64,000 nucleotides of DNA. Source: Pseudolabrys sp. Root1462 (GTDB taxonomy: Bacteria > Pseudomonadota > Alphaproteobacteria > Rhizobiales > Xanthobacteraceae). This document shows, piece after piece, positions 25,853 to 34,155 of the stretch. How positions within the stretch are numbered: the stretch's first letter is position 1; every line of letters starts with the position of its first letter. Under the pieces are notes generated by a model that was not told the origin of the DNA, did not search any database, and saw only the letters and a program-made list of their open reading frames with translations. The stretch spans positions 2,030,848 through 2,094,847 of the forward strand of contig NZ_LMFS01000001.1 of the NCBI RefSeq assembly GCF_001426945.1, in the 5' to 3' direction. The translations under genes and the position numbers were made by a program.

Positions 25853-26092
25853 TCAGGAGTGTGCGCCTTCGGCGCGCCGCTCGGCTTCGGTCTTCTGGGC
25901 GCCGGTTTCGATCGACTTGACCGGCTCCGGCTTGGCCTCGGCGGTCTTGTCGTCTTCGGCCATGCCCTTCTTGAAGGCCTTGATGCCTTGGGCGAAGTCG
26001 CCCATGAGGCCGGAAATCTTGCCCCGGCCGCCGAACATCAGCATCACCACGACGATGACGATCAGCCAGTGCCAGACACTAAAGGAACCCAT
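25853..26092 (-). CDS. tatA: Sec-independent protein translocase TatA
   Basis: The 79-residue protein has the short TM helix [19 protein letters not shown], then [23 protein letters not shown], the amphipathic helix diagnostic of TatA, and a charged tail. It supplies the pore-forming subunit of the Tat system. tatB follows after 86 bases. Confidence 0.94.
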   Translation of the reverse strand: MGSFSVWHWLIVIVVVMLMFGGRGKISGLMGDFAQGIKAFKKGMAEDDKTAEAKPEPVKSIETGAQKTEAERRAEGAHS

Positions 26093-26230
26093 AACCTATC
26101 CTCCGCGGCGACGGGCTTTGGCCCCCGGGCTCGTCCCGCCTTGATGTTTGAAACTGAAACTAGGCCGCGTAGGCGGCAAAAACAAGGAGTTAACCGGGCT
26201 TGGTTAAGGGGCCAAATGGCGCGGGCCCTG

Positions 26231-26330
26231 GTCATTCCGGGCCCGGCCCAAGGCCGAACCCGGAATCCGGAAAAGCACGCCATCACCTCTGGATTCCGGG
26301 TTCGCTCACTTCGTTCGCCTCCCGGAATGG
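26231..26330. repeat. Intergenic palindromic repeat, copy 2
   Basis: The 100-base element begins GTCATTCCGG and ends CCCGGAATGG, with internal CCCGGAATCC and TGGATTCCGGGT, the same layout as the copy at 24250-24349. It lies between scpB and tatA, right before the scpB stop. Confidence 0.7.
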
Positions 26331-26338
26331 CCGCGAAA

Positions 26339-27145
26339 CTACTTCTCGCCCTCGCCGTCCGACGGTTCCCCGACGGGCGATTCCGGCTCGCTGGACGCTT
26401 CCGGCGCCGGCGCCAGGCCGAGGTCGAGATCGCCCGGCTCGAGCGGGTCCTCGTCGTCGCGCAACGTGCTGTCGTCCGACGGCATCGGCACCGAGAAACC
26501 GGGCGGCATGTTGCCTTCCAGCAGGCCCGAGCCCTTCAGTTCGTCGAGGCCCGGCAAATCGGTCACTTCTTCGAGACCGAAATGCGACAGGAAGGCTTCG
26601 TTGGTACCGTAGGTAATCGGACGGCCCGGCACCTTGCGGCGGCCGCGCGGGCGGATCCAGCCGGTCTTGAGCAACACATCGAGCGTACCGGCCGCCGTGG
26701 CGACGCCGCGGATCTCCTCGATCTCGGCGCGGGTCACCGGCTGGTGATAGGCGATGATGGCCAGGGTCTCGATCGCGGCGCGCGACAATTTGCGCTGCTC
26801 GACGGTTTCCTTGGTGAGCAGCCACGACAGATCGGAAGCGGTGCGGAACGCCCACTTCTTGCCGATGCGCACCAGGTTGACGCCGCGGATGGCGTATTCG
26901 GCCTGCAGCGCGGCGAGCGCCGCCTTGACGTCGACACCGTCCGGCAGTGCGCGCACGAGGGTCGGTTCGTCGAGCGGCTCGGACGCGGCGAACAGCAAGG
27001 CCTCGAGCAGGCGCAACTCTTCGGGACGTGCCGCCGGCTCGTCCGCCACCTCGACCTCGACGATCATCGTCTCTTCGGTCTCGACGGACGCGGGTGCCGG
27101 CTCGTCGTTCGAAACCACTACGAGCTTTTTGGCCGCTGAGGGCAT
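26339..27145 (-). CDS. scpB: Segregation and condensation protein ScpB
   Basis: The protein is 268 residues; the ATG at 27145 is chosen because AGGAG lies nine bases before it and it follows the scpA stop. Two winged-helix domains occupy about residues 40-205, with RLLEALLFAASEPL, AIETLAIIAYHQPVTRAEIEEIRGV and ITYGTNEAFLSHFGL as family signatures. A Pro/Glu/Asp-rich tail of about 60 residues follows. ScpB joins ScpA and SMC in the chromosome-condensing complex. Confidence 0.94.
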   Translation of the reverse strand: MPSAAKKLVVVSNDEPAPASVETEETMIVEVEVADEPAARPEELRLLEALLFAASEPLDEPTLVRALPDGVDVKAALAALQAEYAIRGVNLVRIGKKWAFRTASDLSWLLTKETVEQRKLSRAAIETLAIIAYHQPVTRAEIEEIRGVATAAGTLDVLLKTGWIRPRGRRKVPGRPITYGTNEAFLSHFGLEEVTDLPGLDELKGSGLLEGNMPPGFSVPMPSDDSTLRDDEDPLEPGDLDLGLAPAPEASSEPESPVGEPSDGEGEK

Positions 27146-27158
27146 GGTCTCGGTCTCC

Positions 27159-27992
27159 TTATGCGTTTTCTTGTGCGTCATGCGACGATGCAATGCCGTT
27201 CGCGCTGACACGTTTGCGCATGTAAATCGGCGCGAACGTATTCTTCTGATGGATTTCCGCCTGACCCTCGCGAACCAGTTCGAGCGCTGAGGCGAACGAG
27301 GACGCGAACACGGTGGCGGCGAGCGCCGGCTCGACCACGTACTGAACGAGGAAACTGTCGATCCGCGACCAGTCAGCGGAGGAGCCGATCAGCCTCTCGA
27401 GCGTCTGCCGCGCCTCGGACAGCGACCACACGGTGCGCTTCTTGAACTGCACGCGCGACAATGAGGTGCGCTGACGCTGCGTCGCGTAGGCCGACAGCAG
27501 ATCGTACAAGGTCGCCGTCCACTCCGGCTTCTTGATCTCGGCAATCGGCTCCGGAAGCCCGCGCTCGAACACGTCGCGGCCGAGCTGCGGCCGTTCCATC
27601 ATCTTCGTGGCGAATTCGCGGATCGCCTCGAGCCGGCGCAACCGGTTGGCCAGCGCCATCGCCATGTCTTCGGCGGACGGCCCCTCGCCCGGCGCGGCTT
27701 CCGGCAGCAGCAGCCGCGACTTGAGATAAGCCAGCCACGCCGCCATCACGAGATAGTCCGCGGCGAGTTCGAGCCGCACCTTGCGCGCCTGCTCGATGAA
27801 GATGAGATATTGATCGGCGAGCGCGAGGATCGAGATCTTGTGCAGGTCGACCTTCTGCTGCCGCGCGAGCGTGAGCAGCAGATCAAGCGGACCTTCGAAG
27901 CCTTCGACGTCGACGATCATCGCCTGATCGGTGACGCCGCGATCCTCGTCCATCGCCGCGACGAGCTTGTTGTCGAATTCGTCAGGCGTCAT
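27159..27992 (-). CDS. scpA: Segregation and condensation protein ScpA (kleisin)
   Basis: The protein is 277 residues from the ATG at 27992. The N-terminal FEGPLDLLLTLARQQKVDLHKISILALADQYL is the diagnostic kleisin helix that binds the SMC neck, and AADYLVMAAWLAYLKSRLLLP follows. The C-terminal winged helix is about residues 190-260. The order nagZ-scpA-scpB is conserved in alphaproteobacteria. Confidence 0.95.
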   Translation of the reverse strand: MTPDEFDNKLVAAMDEDRGVTDQAMIVDVEGFEGPLDLLLTLARQQKVDLHKISILALADQYLIFIEQARKVRLELAADYLVMAAWLAYLKSRLLLPEAAPGEGPSAEDMAMALANRLRRLEAIREFATKMMERPQLGRDVFERGLPEPIAEIKKPEWTATLYDLLSAYATQRQRTSLSRVQFKKRTVWSLSEARQTLERLIGSSADWSRIDSFLVQYVVEPALAATVFASSFASALELVREGQAEIHQKNTFAPIYMRKRVSANGIASSHDAQENA

Positions 27993-28026
27993 AAGCCTGT
28001 CATCCTTCACGCGTTCGATGCGGGCG

Positions 28027-29031
28027 TTACGCCACCATCGCGTTGAAAATCTCGCGAGCGGCCGCGACATCGAACTCTTCGCGCTGCGACCGCAAGGCGA
28101 GCGCGGCGTCGGCGCGCCTGGCGGCCGCGCCGCCGAGTTCGGGTGCGACGCCGGCGACCTCGCGCATCTCAGCAAGATCGCCGTTGCAATGAAGCACGAC
28201 ATCGCAGCCGGCGGCGAGCGCTTGCTGACTGCGCTCGGCAATTGTCCCCGACAAAGCGCCCATCGAGACGTCGTCGCTCATCAGCAAACCTGCGAATCCG
28301 ATCGATCCGCGAATCACTTCGCGCACCATTGTGACCGAAGTCGTGGCGGGGGCGAGGCGGTCGATGGCGCTGAACACAACATGCGCGGTCATTCCGAGCG
28401 GCAGACCCGCCAGCGGCCGGAACGCGGCGAAGTCGGTCCGTTCCAGCGTGGCGCGGTCGGTATCGACCACGGGAAGTTCCTTGTGGCTGTCGGCGCGGGC
28501 GCGGCCGTGCCCCGGCAGATGCTTGAGCACCGGCAGCACGCCGCCGGCCAGAAGCCCGTCCGCCACCGCGCCGGCGATGGCTGCGACCTTGGCCGGATCG
28601 GTTCCATAGGCGCGGTCGCCGATGATCGGATCCCCGTCTGAGACGGGGACGTCGGCCAAAGGCAGGCAGTCGACGTCGATGCCGAGCGCCCTCAGGTCCG
28701 AGGCGATCAGATGGGCGCCGAGGCGCGCGGCGGCGAGGCCCGAGGCTTGGTCGCGGTCGTAGATGGCCCCATAGACGCCGCCCGGTGGATAGACCGGCCA
28801 ATGCGGCGGACCGAGACGCTGCACCCGGCCTCCCTCCTGATCGACCAGCACCGGCGCTTCCCAGCCGACAACATCGCGGAAATCACGAACCAGATCAGCA
28901 ACCTGCTGAGGATTGCTGATGTTCCTCTTGAAGATGATGAGGCCCCATGGCGCGGCCTCGCGCAAAAAGGCGCGTTCCAGCGGCGTAATCGTCAGACCCG
29001 ACAGGCCGGTGATGAATGCGCGCGAAGCCAT
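28027..29031 (-). CDS. nagZ: Beta-N-acetylhexosaminidase NagZ
   Basis: The 334-residue glycoside hydrolase family 3 enzyme removes N-acetylglucosamine from cell-wall muropeptides in the cytoplasm. LVDQEGGRVQRL near residues 72-83, KHLPGHGRARADSHKELP (the His loop that provides the acid/base) and MSDDVSMGAL with the nucleophile Asp are all present. The second residue run (residue 1 at ATG 29031, MASRAFITGL) is the usual start. NagZ products can signal beta-lactamase induction; a class A enzyme is encoded 4 kb away but no regulator links them here. Confidence 0.94.
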   Translation of the reverse strand: MASRAFITGLSGLTITPLERAFLREAAPWGLIIFKRNISNPQQVADLVRDFRDVVGWEAPVLVDQEGGRVQRLGPPHWPVYPPGGVYGAIYDRDQASGLAAARLGAHLIASDLRALGIDVDCLPLADVPVSDGDPIIGDRAYGTDPAKVAAIAGAVADGLLAGGVLPVLKHLPGHGRARADSHKELPVVDTDRATLERTDFAAFRPLAGLPLGMTAHVVFSAIDRLAPATTSVTMVREVIRGSIGFAGLLMSDDVSMGALSGTIAERSQQALAAGCDVVLHCNGDLAEMREVAGVAPELGGAAARRADAALALRSQREEFDVAAAREIFNAMVA

Positions 29032-29114
29032 GAGGCGCGGCTTAGCCCGCGCCAACGGCGCGGGCAAGGAAGCCCGGATGCAAGGCTGTTGATGGCTCGC
29101 GCCGGACTTTCAGC

Positions 29115-30605
29115 CTAGTTGCGCTGGATGATGCAGGACCCGCCCGCAGCCTTCAGGCTGGAGCACAGTTCGCCCGCCTCGCTGTTCGAGCCGACCACGA
29201 CCATGGCGCGGAAGTAGATGCCCTTGGCGCCCAGATCGGCGCGCCGGATCACGGGCTGGCGGCCGCCGAGCTGGGCCGGAAATTTGCCTTGGAGGGCGCG
29301 GAACGCCGCCTGGGCGTCGGCCTCGCTGCGCTGGGATGAGACCTGCACGGCATAGGCGCCGCCGCCGGCCGAGGTCGCCACTGGCGCCTCGGGGGCCGTC
29401 GAGGCGACGCGCTCAGGGCGCGCCTGCGCTGGAGCTTGGGCCTGCACCGCGTTTGGATTGAGCGACAGCGGCGCGTTGCTGTGGCGCGGCGCCGGAGCTG
29501 GAGCCGGTTGAGCTGGCTGGCTCGGTTGGGCCGCCGCTTGCCGAGGCGCTTGACCCTGCGGCGCCGGACGGGCTGGCTCCGAGGTGGTCGCGATCGGCCG
29601 GGGCGTGACTGAGATTGGCCTTGGCGTCGGTTCGGCGGTGCTCACGGCCGTCGGCGTCGGCGCCACCTCAGGGGCCGACGCTGCGCCATCATTGGCCTGA
29701 TCGGGACGAATGGCGATCGTCCTGACCTTCTTCGGATCGCCGACCACGCCGCTGCCCAGGGCTGGCGCGGTGCCCGCCTGGTTCGGCGGGAAGGCCGAGT
29801 TGGTATTGCCCGCCGCCGCCGTGACAGGTACTGGCTGCTCTTCGCGCGACAGGAGCCGCTCAATCTGGCCGTTGCCGCTGTTGCCGACGCGATCGGTGAT
29901 GGTCTTGCCGGCATCCTTGTTCGGGGTCGCGGGCACGATCTTGCTGGGCGCGTTGTCGGCCTTGATGACCGGCGGATTGGTCGGTGCCGAAGACGGACCG
30001 AAGACTGCGCGGTAGCCGAGCGCGCCGGCGGTGCCGAGCACTGCCAGCGCGAAAACGCCGGCGATGGCGGTGATGCCGATACGACGGCGGCTCGGCGCGA
30101 CGTCATCGTAGTATCCGTCGTCGGACGGAGGGCCGAACTGCTGGTGCACGTCATGCAGCGGCTCCTGAGACGGCGGAAAGCCCTCCTCGTAGCTCGGCAC
30201 CGTACCCGGCGGGTAATCGGCAGGATCGTAGCCCTGCGAACGATAGCCGGGCGCGTGCGCATCGACGGGATAATACTCGGTCGTGTCCGTGGACAACGGC
30301 GCGCTGCCGAAAGCCTGGCGGCCGAACGCCGGAGCGCCGTAGGCCTGCTCCGAATAGGCGCTCTGGTTCGGCAGGGTCGGCTGCTCATTCGGATGCGGCA
30401 GACTATCGCCCTGCCAGCCGGCAGTCTGGTCCGAAGCGGCGGCGGGCGTGCGGTTGCCGTTGTTACGGCCGTATTCGCCGAAAGGATCGCTCTGCCCGAT
30501 CAGCCGGGCGAGCTCAGCGAGCGGGTCATTGCCCGAGCCGCCACCCTGCCCGCGCGAGGAAGCCTCGCTTGCGCGATAAGCCTGCTGATTGTGGTCGTCC
30601 GCCAT
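29115..30605 (-). CDS. SPOR domain membrane protein
   Basis: The protein is 496 residues: a Gln/Pro/Tyr-rich cytoplasmic region (1-170), one TM helix near 174-198 (GITAIAGVFALAVLGTAGAL), a long Pro/Ala/Thr/Gln-rich periplasmic linker, and a C-terminal SPOR domain (about 418-494) with GAYAVQVSSQRSEADAQAAF and YFRAMVVVG. SPOR domains bind denuded septal glycan, so a cell-division or envelope role is likely. It lies between nagZ and argS, the usual place in Rhizobiales. Confidence 0.9.
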   Translation of the reverse strand: MADDHNQQAYRASEASSRGQGGGSGNDPLAELARLIGQSDPFGEYGRNNGNRTPAAASDQTAGWQGDSLPHPNEQPTLPNQSAYSEQAYGAPAFGRQAFGSAPLSTDTTEYYPVDAHAPGYRSQGYDPADYPPGTVPSYEEGFPPSQEPLHDVHQQFGPPSDDGYYDDVAPSRRRIGITAIAGVFALAVLGTAGALGYRAVFGPSSAPTNPPVIKADNAPSKIVPATPNKDAGKTITDRVGNSGNGQIERLLSREEQPVPVTAAAGNTNSAFPPNQAGTAPALGSGVVGDPKKVRTIAIRPDQANDGAASAPEVAPTPTAVSTAEPTPRPISVTPRPIATTSEPARPAPQGQAPRQAAAQPSQPAQPAPAPAPRHSNAPLSLNPNAVQAQAPAQARPERVASTAPEAPVATSAGGGAYAVQVSSQRSEADAQAAFRALQGKFPAQLGGRQPVIRRADLGAKGIYFRAMVVVGSNSEAGELCSSLKAAGGSCIIQRN

Positions 30606-30705
30606 GGCGTCCCCGGCACTGAATGTACAACTCGCGCATCGTCCCCAGCGCGATCACCCTGTCCCTCAGGGGTTCGCGTCATGCGCGCTCCGGCAGATCT
30701 TAAGA

Positions 30706-33024
30706 CTACCGCATTTCGTCGGGCGCTTCGACCCCGAGCAGATCGAGGCCGGACGCCAGCACGGTCACGATGCCTTGCACCAAGGCGAGCCGCGCCAGTG
30801 TTGTTTGTGGATCATCCTGGATAATGAACCGTAAATGCGGCGATTCCTTGCCTCCCCGCGACCATTGAGCGTGAAATTCGCTTGCGAGCTCATACAGATA
30901 GAAGGCAACCCGGTGCGGCTCATGAGCCTGGGCGGCGGCCTCGATCATGCGCGGAAATAACGCCAGTTTGCGGATGATCGAAAGTTCCCCGGCGTCGGTC
31001 AGGCGGGTCAGATCCGCAGAGCGCAGCGCCGCCGCGTCCGTTTGGAGCTGCGGCATGTCGGCCGCCACAGTGCGGAAAATCGAGCGGCCGCGAGCGTGGC
31101 CGTACTGCACATAGAACACCGGGTTCTCGCGACTTTGTTCGATGACCTTGGCCAGATCAAAGTCGAGCACGGCGTCGTTCTTGCGATACAGCATGTCGAA
31201 ACGAACGGCATCCTTGCCGACTTCATCGACCACCTCGCGCAACGTGATGTAGTCGCCGGCGCGCTTCGACATCTTCACCGGCTCGCCGTTTCGCAACAGC
31301 CGCACCAACTGCACCAGCTTGACGTCGAGCACGGCCTTGCCGCCGCTAACCGCCTTGACCGCGGCCTGCATGCGCTTGACGTAGCCGCCGTGATCGGCGC
31401 CCCAGACGTCGATCATGTCGGCAAAGCCGCGATCGACCTTCGACTTGTGATAGGCGATGTCGGTGGCGAAATATGTGTAGCTGCCGTCGGACTTCAGCAG
31501 CGGGCGATCGACGTCGTCGCCGAAGTCGGTGGAGCGGAACAGCGTCTGTTCGCGATCCTCCCAGTCCTCGAGATTGCCGCTCTTCGGCGGCGGCAGCCGG
31601 CCTTCATAGACGTTGCCCTGCTCGCGCAACGCATCAATGGTTTGCGCGACGACATCGGCCGGCCTCGCCACCGGCAAATCGGTGGCAAATGGATCGGGCT
31701 CCTCGCCCTCGATCAGCGAACGCTCCGAGAAAAACACGTCGGGCACGATGCGCAGCCGTGCCAGATCGTTGCGGATTTCGGCCATCATCATGTCGGTGGC
31801 GCGGCGCCGCACGATCGGCAGCCATTCGCTTTCCGGCATGGCTTTGAGCTTGTCGCCGTAATCGGTGGCGAGCTCCTGGCCGCATTCCTTCAGATAATCG
31901 CCGGGATACAGGCCTTCCGGAATTTCGCCGATGTCCTCGCCGAGTGCTTCGCGATAGCGCAGGAAGGCCGAGCGCGCGAGCACATCGACCTGGGCGCCCG
32001 CATCATTGATGTAATACTCGCGCGTCACGTCATAGCCGGCGGCGGCGAGCAGGCTCGCCAGCGCGTCACCGAACACCGCGCCGCGGCCATGGCCGACATG
32101 CAGCGGGCCGGTTGGATTGGCGGAGACGTATTCGACATTGACCTTGTGGCCGGCGCCCACCGCGCCCTTGCCGTAGGTTTTGCCCTGCTCCAGCACCGCG
32201 CGCAGTGCCTTCGGCCAGACATCGGCCGTCAGCGTCAGATTGATAAAGCCGGGGCCGGCGATATCGACCTTCTCGATCTGCGAATCGTCGCGCAGTTTTT
32301 CAGCAATGGCCGTGGCGAGTTCGCGCGGATTTTTGCCCGCTTCCTTGGCCAGCACCATGGCAGCGTTGGTCGCCATGTCGCCATGCGAGGCATCGCGCGG
32401 AGGCTCGACGACGATACGCGACAGATCCGCATCCGGCCCGAGCACGGCGCCGGCGGCGCCACGCACGCGCGCCAGCATCTCGGCGAACAGATGCGTCTGC
32501 GGCGCCGAACCGAGAACAGGCGCGAGCACGGCCGCCGCAGCGGCGCGGACCGTCTCCACCACACTGCTCAAGAACGATTGCGGTGCCGGAGCAGCCGCTG
32601 TCGCAGCGGGCTTGTCGGCTGGCTTTTTGGCGGGCTTCCTGGCGGGCTTGGCGGCTGGCGCCACACTGACAGTTGTGGTCGCAGCCACCGGCGCTTTCGT
32701 GACCGGCGCGGCCGGCTTCCGCGTCCGCGACTTGAGCGTCTTCTTGACGGTTTTTTTTGCGCCGCCGCGCGACGGCGCCGACTTCTTCACCGTTTTTTTG
32801 GCGAGCTTTTTGATCGGCGTCGCAGGCAGTTTGCGCGGCGCCGCAGCCTTCTTCTTTTTCGCCGCGGCGGACTTTTTCGCAGCGGTCGACTTTTTCACAG
32901 CGGTAGACTTGCTCTTCCCTTTGGTGCGAGCCTGGCTACGCTTTGGTCCGGCCTTGGTTTTGGACTGGTTTTTGGTTCTGGCCTTGGCCGAACGCTTCGC
33001 CGATTGTTTCTTCACTTTTGCCAT
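30706..33024 (-). CDS. argS: Arginyl-tRNA synthetase with a long histone H1-like N-terminal extension
   Basis: The 772-residue protein has a complete ArgRS core from about residue 178: the additional N-terminal domain ([35 protein letters not shown]), [19 protein letters not shown] as the HIGH motif, [12 protein letters not shown], and [12 protein letters not shown] as the KMSKS motif, then the helical anticodon domain ending [16 protein letters not shown]. Residues 1-177 are extra. They are mostly Lys, Ala, Pro, Ser, Thr and Arg, with AKK/KKS-like repeats as in bacterial H1-like proteins. A normal ArgRS of this group starts at the core and is about 590 residues. The ATG at 33024 has no obvious ribosome site, but the frame is unbroken and no good ATG exists near the core start. 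Confidence 0.92.
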   Translation of the reverse strand: MAKVKKQSAKRSAKARTKNQSKTKAGPKRSQARTKGKSKSTAVKKSTAAKKSAAAKKKKAAAPRKLPATPIKKLAKKTVKKSAPSRGGAKKTVKKTLKSRTRKPAAPVTKAPVAATTTVSVAPAAKPARKPAKKPADKPAATAAAPAPQSFLSSVVETVRAAAAAVLAPVLGSAPQTHLFAEMLARVRGAAGAVLGPDADLSRIVVEPPRDASHGDMATNAAMVLAKEAGKNPRELATAIAEKLRDDSQIEKVDIAGPGFINLTLTADVWPKALRAVLEQGKTYGKGAVGAGHKVNVEYVSANPTGPLHVGHGRGAVFGDALASLLAAAGYDVTREYYINDAGAQVDVLARSAFLRYREALGEDIGEIPEGLYPGDYLKECGQELATDYGDKLKAMPESEWLPIVRRRATDMMMAEIRNDLARLRIVPDVFFSERSLIEGEEPDPFATDLPVARPADVVAQTIDALREQGNVYEGRLPPPKSGNLEDWEDREQTLFRSTDFGDDVDRPLLKSDGSYTYFATDIAYHKSKVDRGFADMIDVWGADHGGYVKRMQAAVKAVSGGKAVLDVKLVQLVRLLRNGEPVKMSKRAGDYITLREVVDEVGKDAVRFDMLYRKNDAVLDFDLAKVIEQSRENPVFYVQYGHARGRSIFRTVAADMPQLQTDAAALRSADLTRLTDAGELSIIRKLALFPRMIEAAAQAHEPHRVAFYLYELASEFHAQWSRGGKESPHLRFIIQDDPQTTLARLALVQGIVTVLASGLDLLGVEAPDEMR

Positions 33025-33153
33025 CAGGAATGCCGCGGGTAAGGGTTTCGGAAGGCGAGTCTAAGCCGAGCGTGGTATATGCCGCGTGATCGCCACGATT
33101 GAAAGGCTTTATCGCCGCCCCGCCCCCGCTACCAGCCATTGGAATGCCGCATC

Positions 33154-34047
33154 ATGCCCTTTCGCTCGGACGCCTTCACCCGCCGCCACGCGCTCGCGGG
33201 GCTCGGTTCGTTGACGCTGGCCGCGACGATGAAGCCCGCCTGGGCCATCGACCCGCCCGCCAAGCGGATCGCCGACCTCGAGACCAAGCTCGGAGGCCGT
33301 CTCGGCGTCTATGTCAGCGATGCGACCGGCCGCGTCCTGATCGCGCACCGCGACACCGAGCGCTTCCCGATGTGCAGCACGTTCAAATTCCTGCTCGGCG
33401 CGGCGGCGCTCAAGCGTGCTGAACAGGGTTCGATCACGCTCGACCAGGTGCTGCCCTTTGGCGAAGCCGACCTGCTGAGCTATGCCCCGGTCACCAAGGC
33501 CAATGTCGGCAAAGGCGGCATGTCGGTACACGATCTTTGCGCGGCCGCGGTCACGCTCAGCGACAACACGGCCGCCAACCTGGTGATGCGCGCGATCGGC
33601 GGACCGGCGGCGGTGACGGCCTTCGCCCGCTCGATCGGCGACCACGACACGCAGCTCGACCGCTTCGAGCCGGAGCTGAATTCGGCCATTCCCGGCGACC
33701 CCCGCGACACGACGACGCCGCGCGCCATCGCCGAAGACCTCCGCCGCATCCTCGCCGGCAATGCGCTGGCGCCGACGTCCGTACAAATGCTCGAAGGCTG
33801 GATGACGGATTCGAAGACCGGGCTGAAGCGCCTGCGCGCCGGGCTGCCGCACGACTGGAGCACCGCCGACAAGACCGGTTCGGGCGCCAATGCCACCGCG
33901 AACGTCGTCGCGCTGGTGCGGCCGAAGAGCCGGCCGACGCTGTTTGTTGCGACCTACATCACCGGTGCGACGCTGGATGGCGATGCGCTCGACGCCGGAC
34001 ATGCCGATGTCGGCCGGATCATCAGCGATATCGTCACGCGCTCCTGA
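33154..34047 (+). CDS. Class A beta-lactamase with twin-arginine-type leader
   Basis: The 297-residue enzyme has all class A landmarks: CSTFK (Ser75, Lys78), SDN at 136-138, EPELN with the general base Glu172 and Asn176, and KTG at 240-242. It would hydrolyse penicillins and perhaps cephalosporins in the periplasm. The leader reads FTRRHALAGLGSLTLAA, which resembles a Tat signal; TatABC is encoded in this window. The ATG at 33154 is preferred over an upstream TTG. It is divergent from argS. No AmpR-type regulator is adjacent. Confidence 0.93.
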   Translation: MPFRSDAFTRRHALAGLGSLTLAATMKPAWAIDPPAKRIADLETKLGGRLGVYVSDATGRVLIAHRDTERFPMCSTFKFLLGAAALKRAEQGSITLDQVLPFGEADLLSYAPVTKANVGKGGMSVHDLCAAAVTLSDNTAANLVMRAIGGPAAVTAFARSIGDHDTQLDRFEPELNSAIPGDPRDTTTPRAIAEDLRRILAGNALAPTSVQMLEGWMTDSKTGLKRLRAGLPHDWSTADKTGSGANATANVVALVRPKSRPTLFVATYITGATLDGDALDAGHADVGRIISDIVTRS

Positions 34048-34155
34048 GGCGGCCGCAGGCCCGCGCCCGCTCCGCGATGCGTTGATCGCGGAACCTTCGC
34101 CAACCGTGCCGGTTCCTCTACTGGGGTCGCGACGTGTTTGCGAATGAGGGCTGTT

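Noticed and set aside
31042..33042. 666-codon open frame antisense to argS
   Set aside because: It is a GC-rich mirror of argS with His/Arg/Asp-rich composition and no recognisable domain.
34090..34116. GGAACC-N15-GGTTCC upstream of the PQQ dehydrogenase as an EcfG-type promoter
   Set aside because: GGAAC is present but the -10 CGTT is imperfect; it is equally a simple inverted repeat. Too weak to call.
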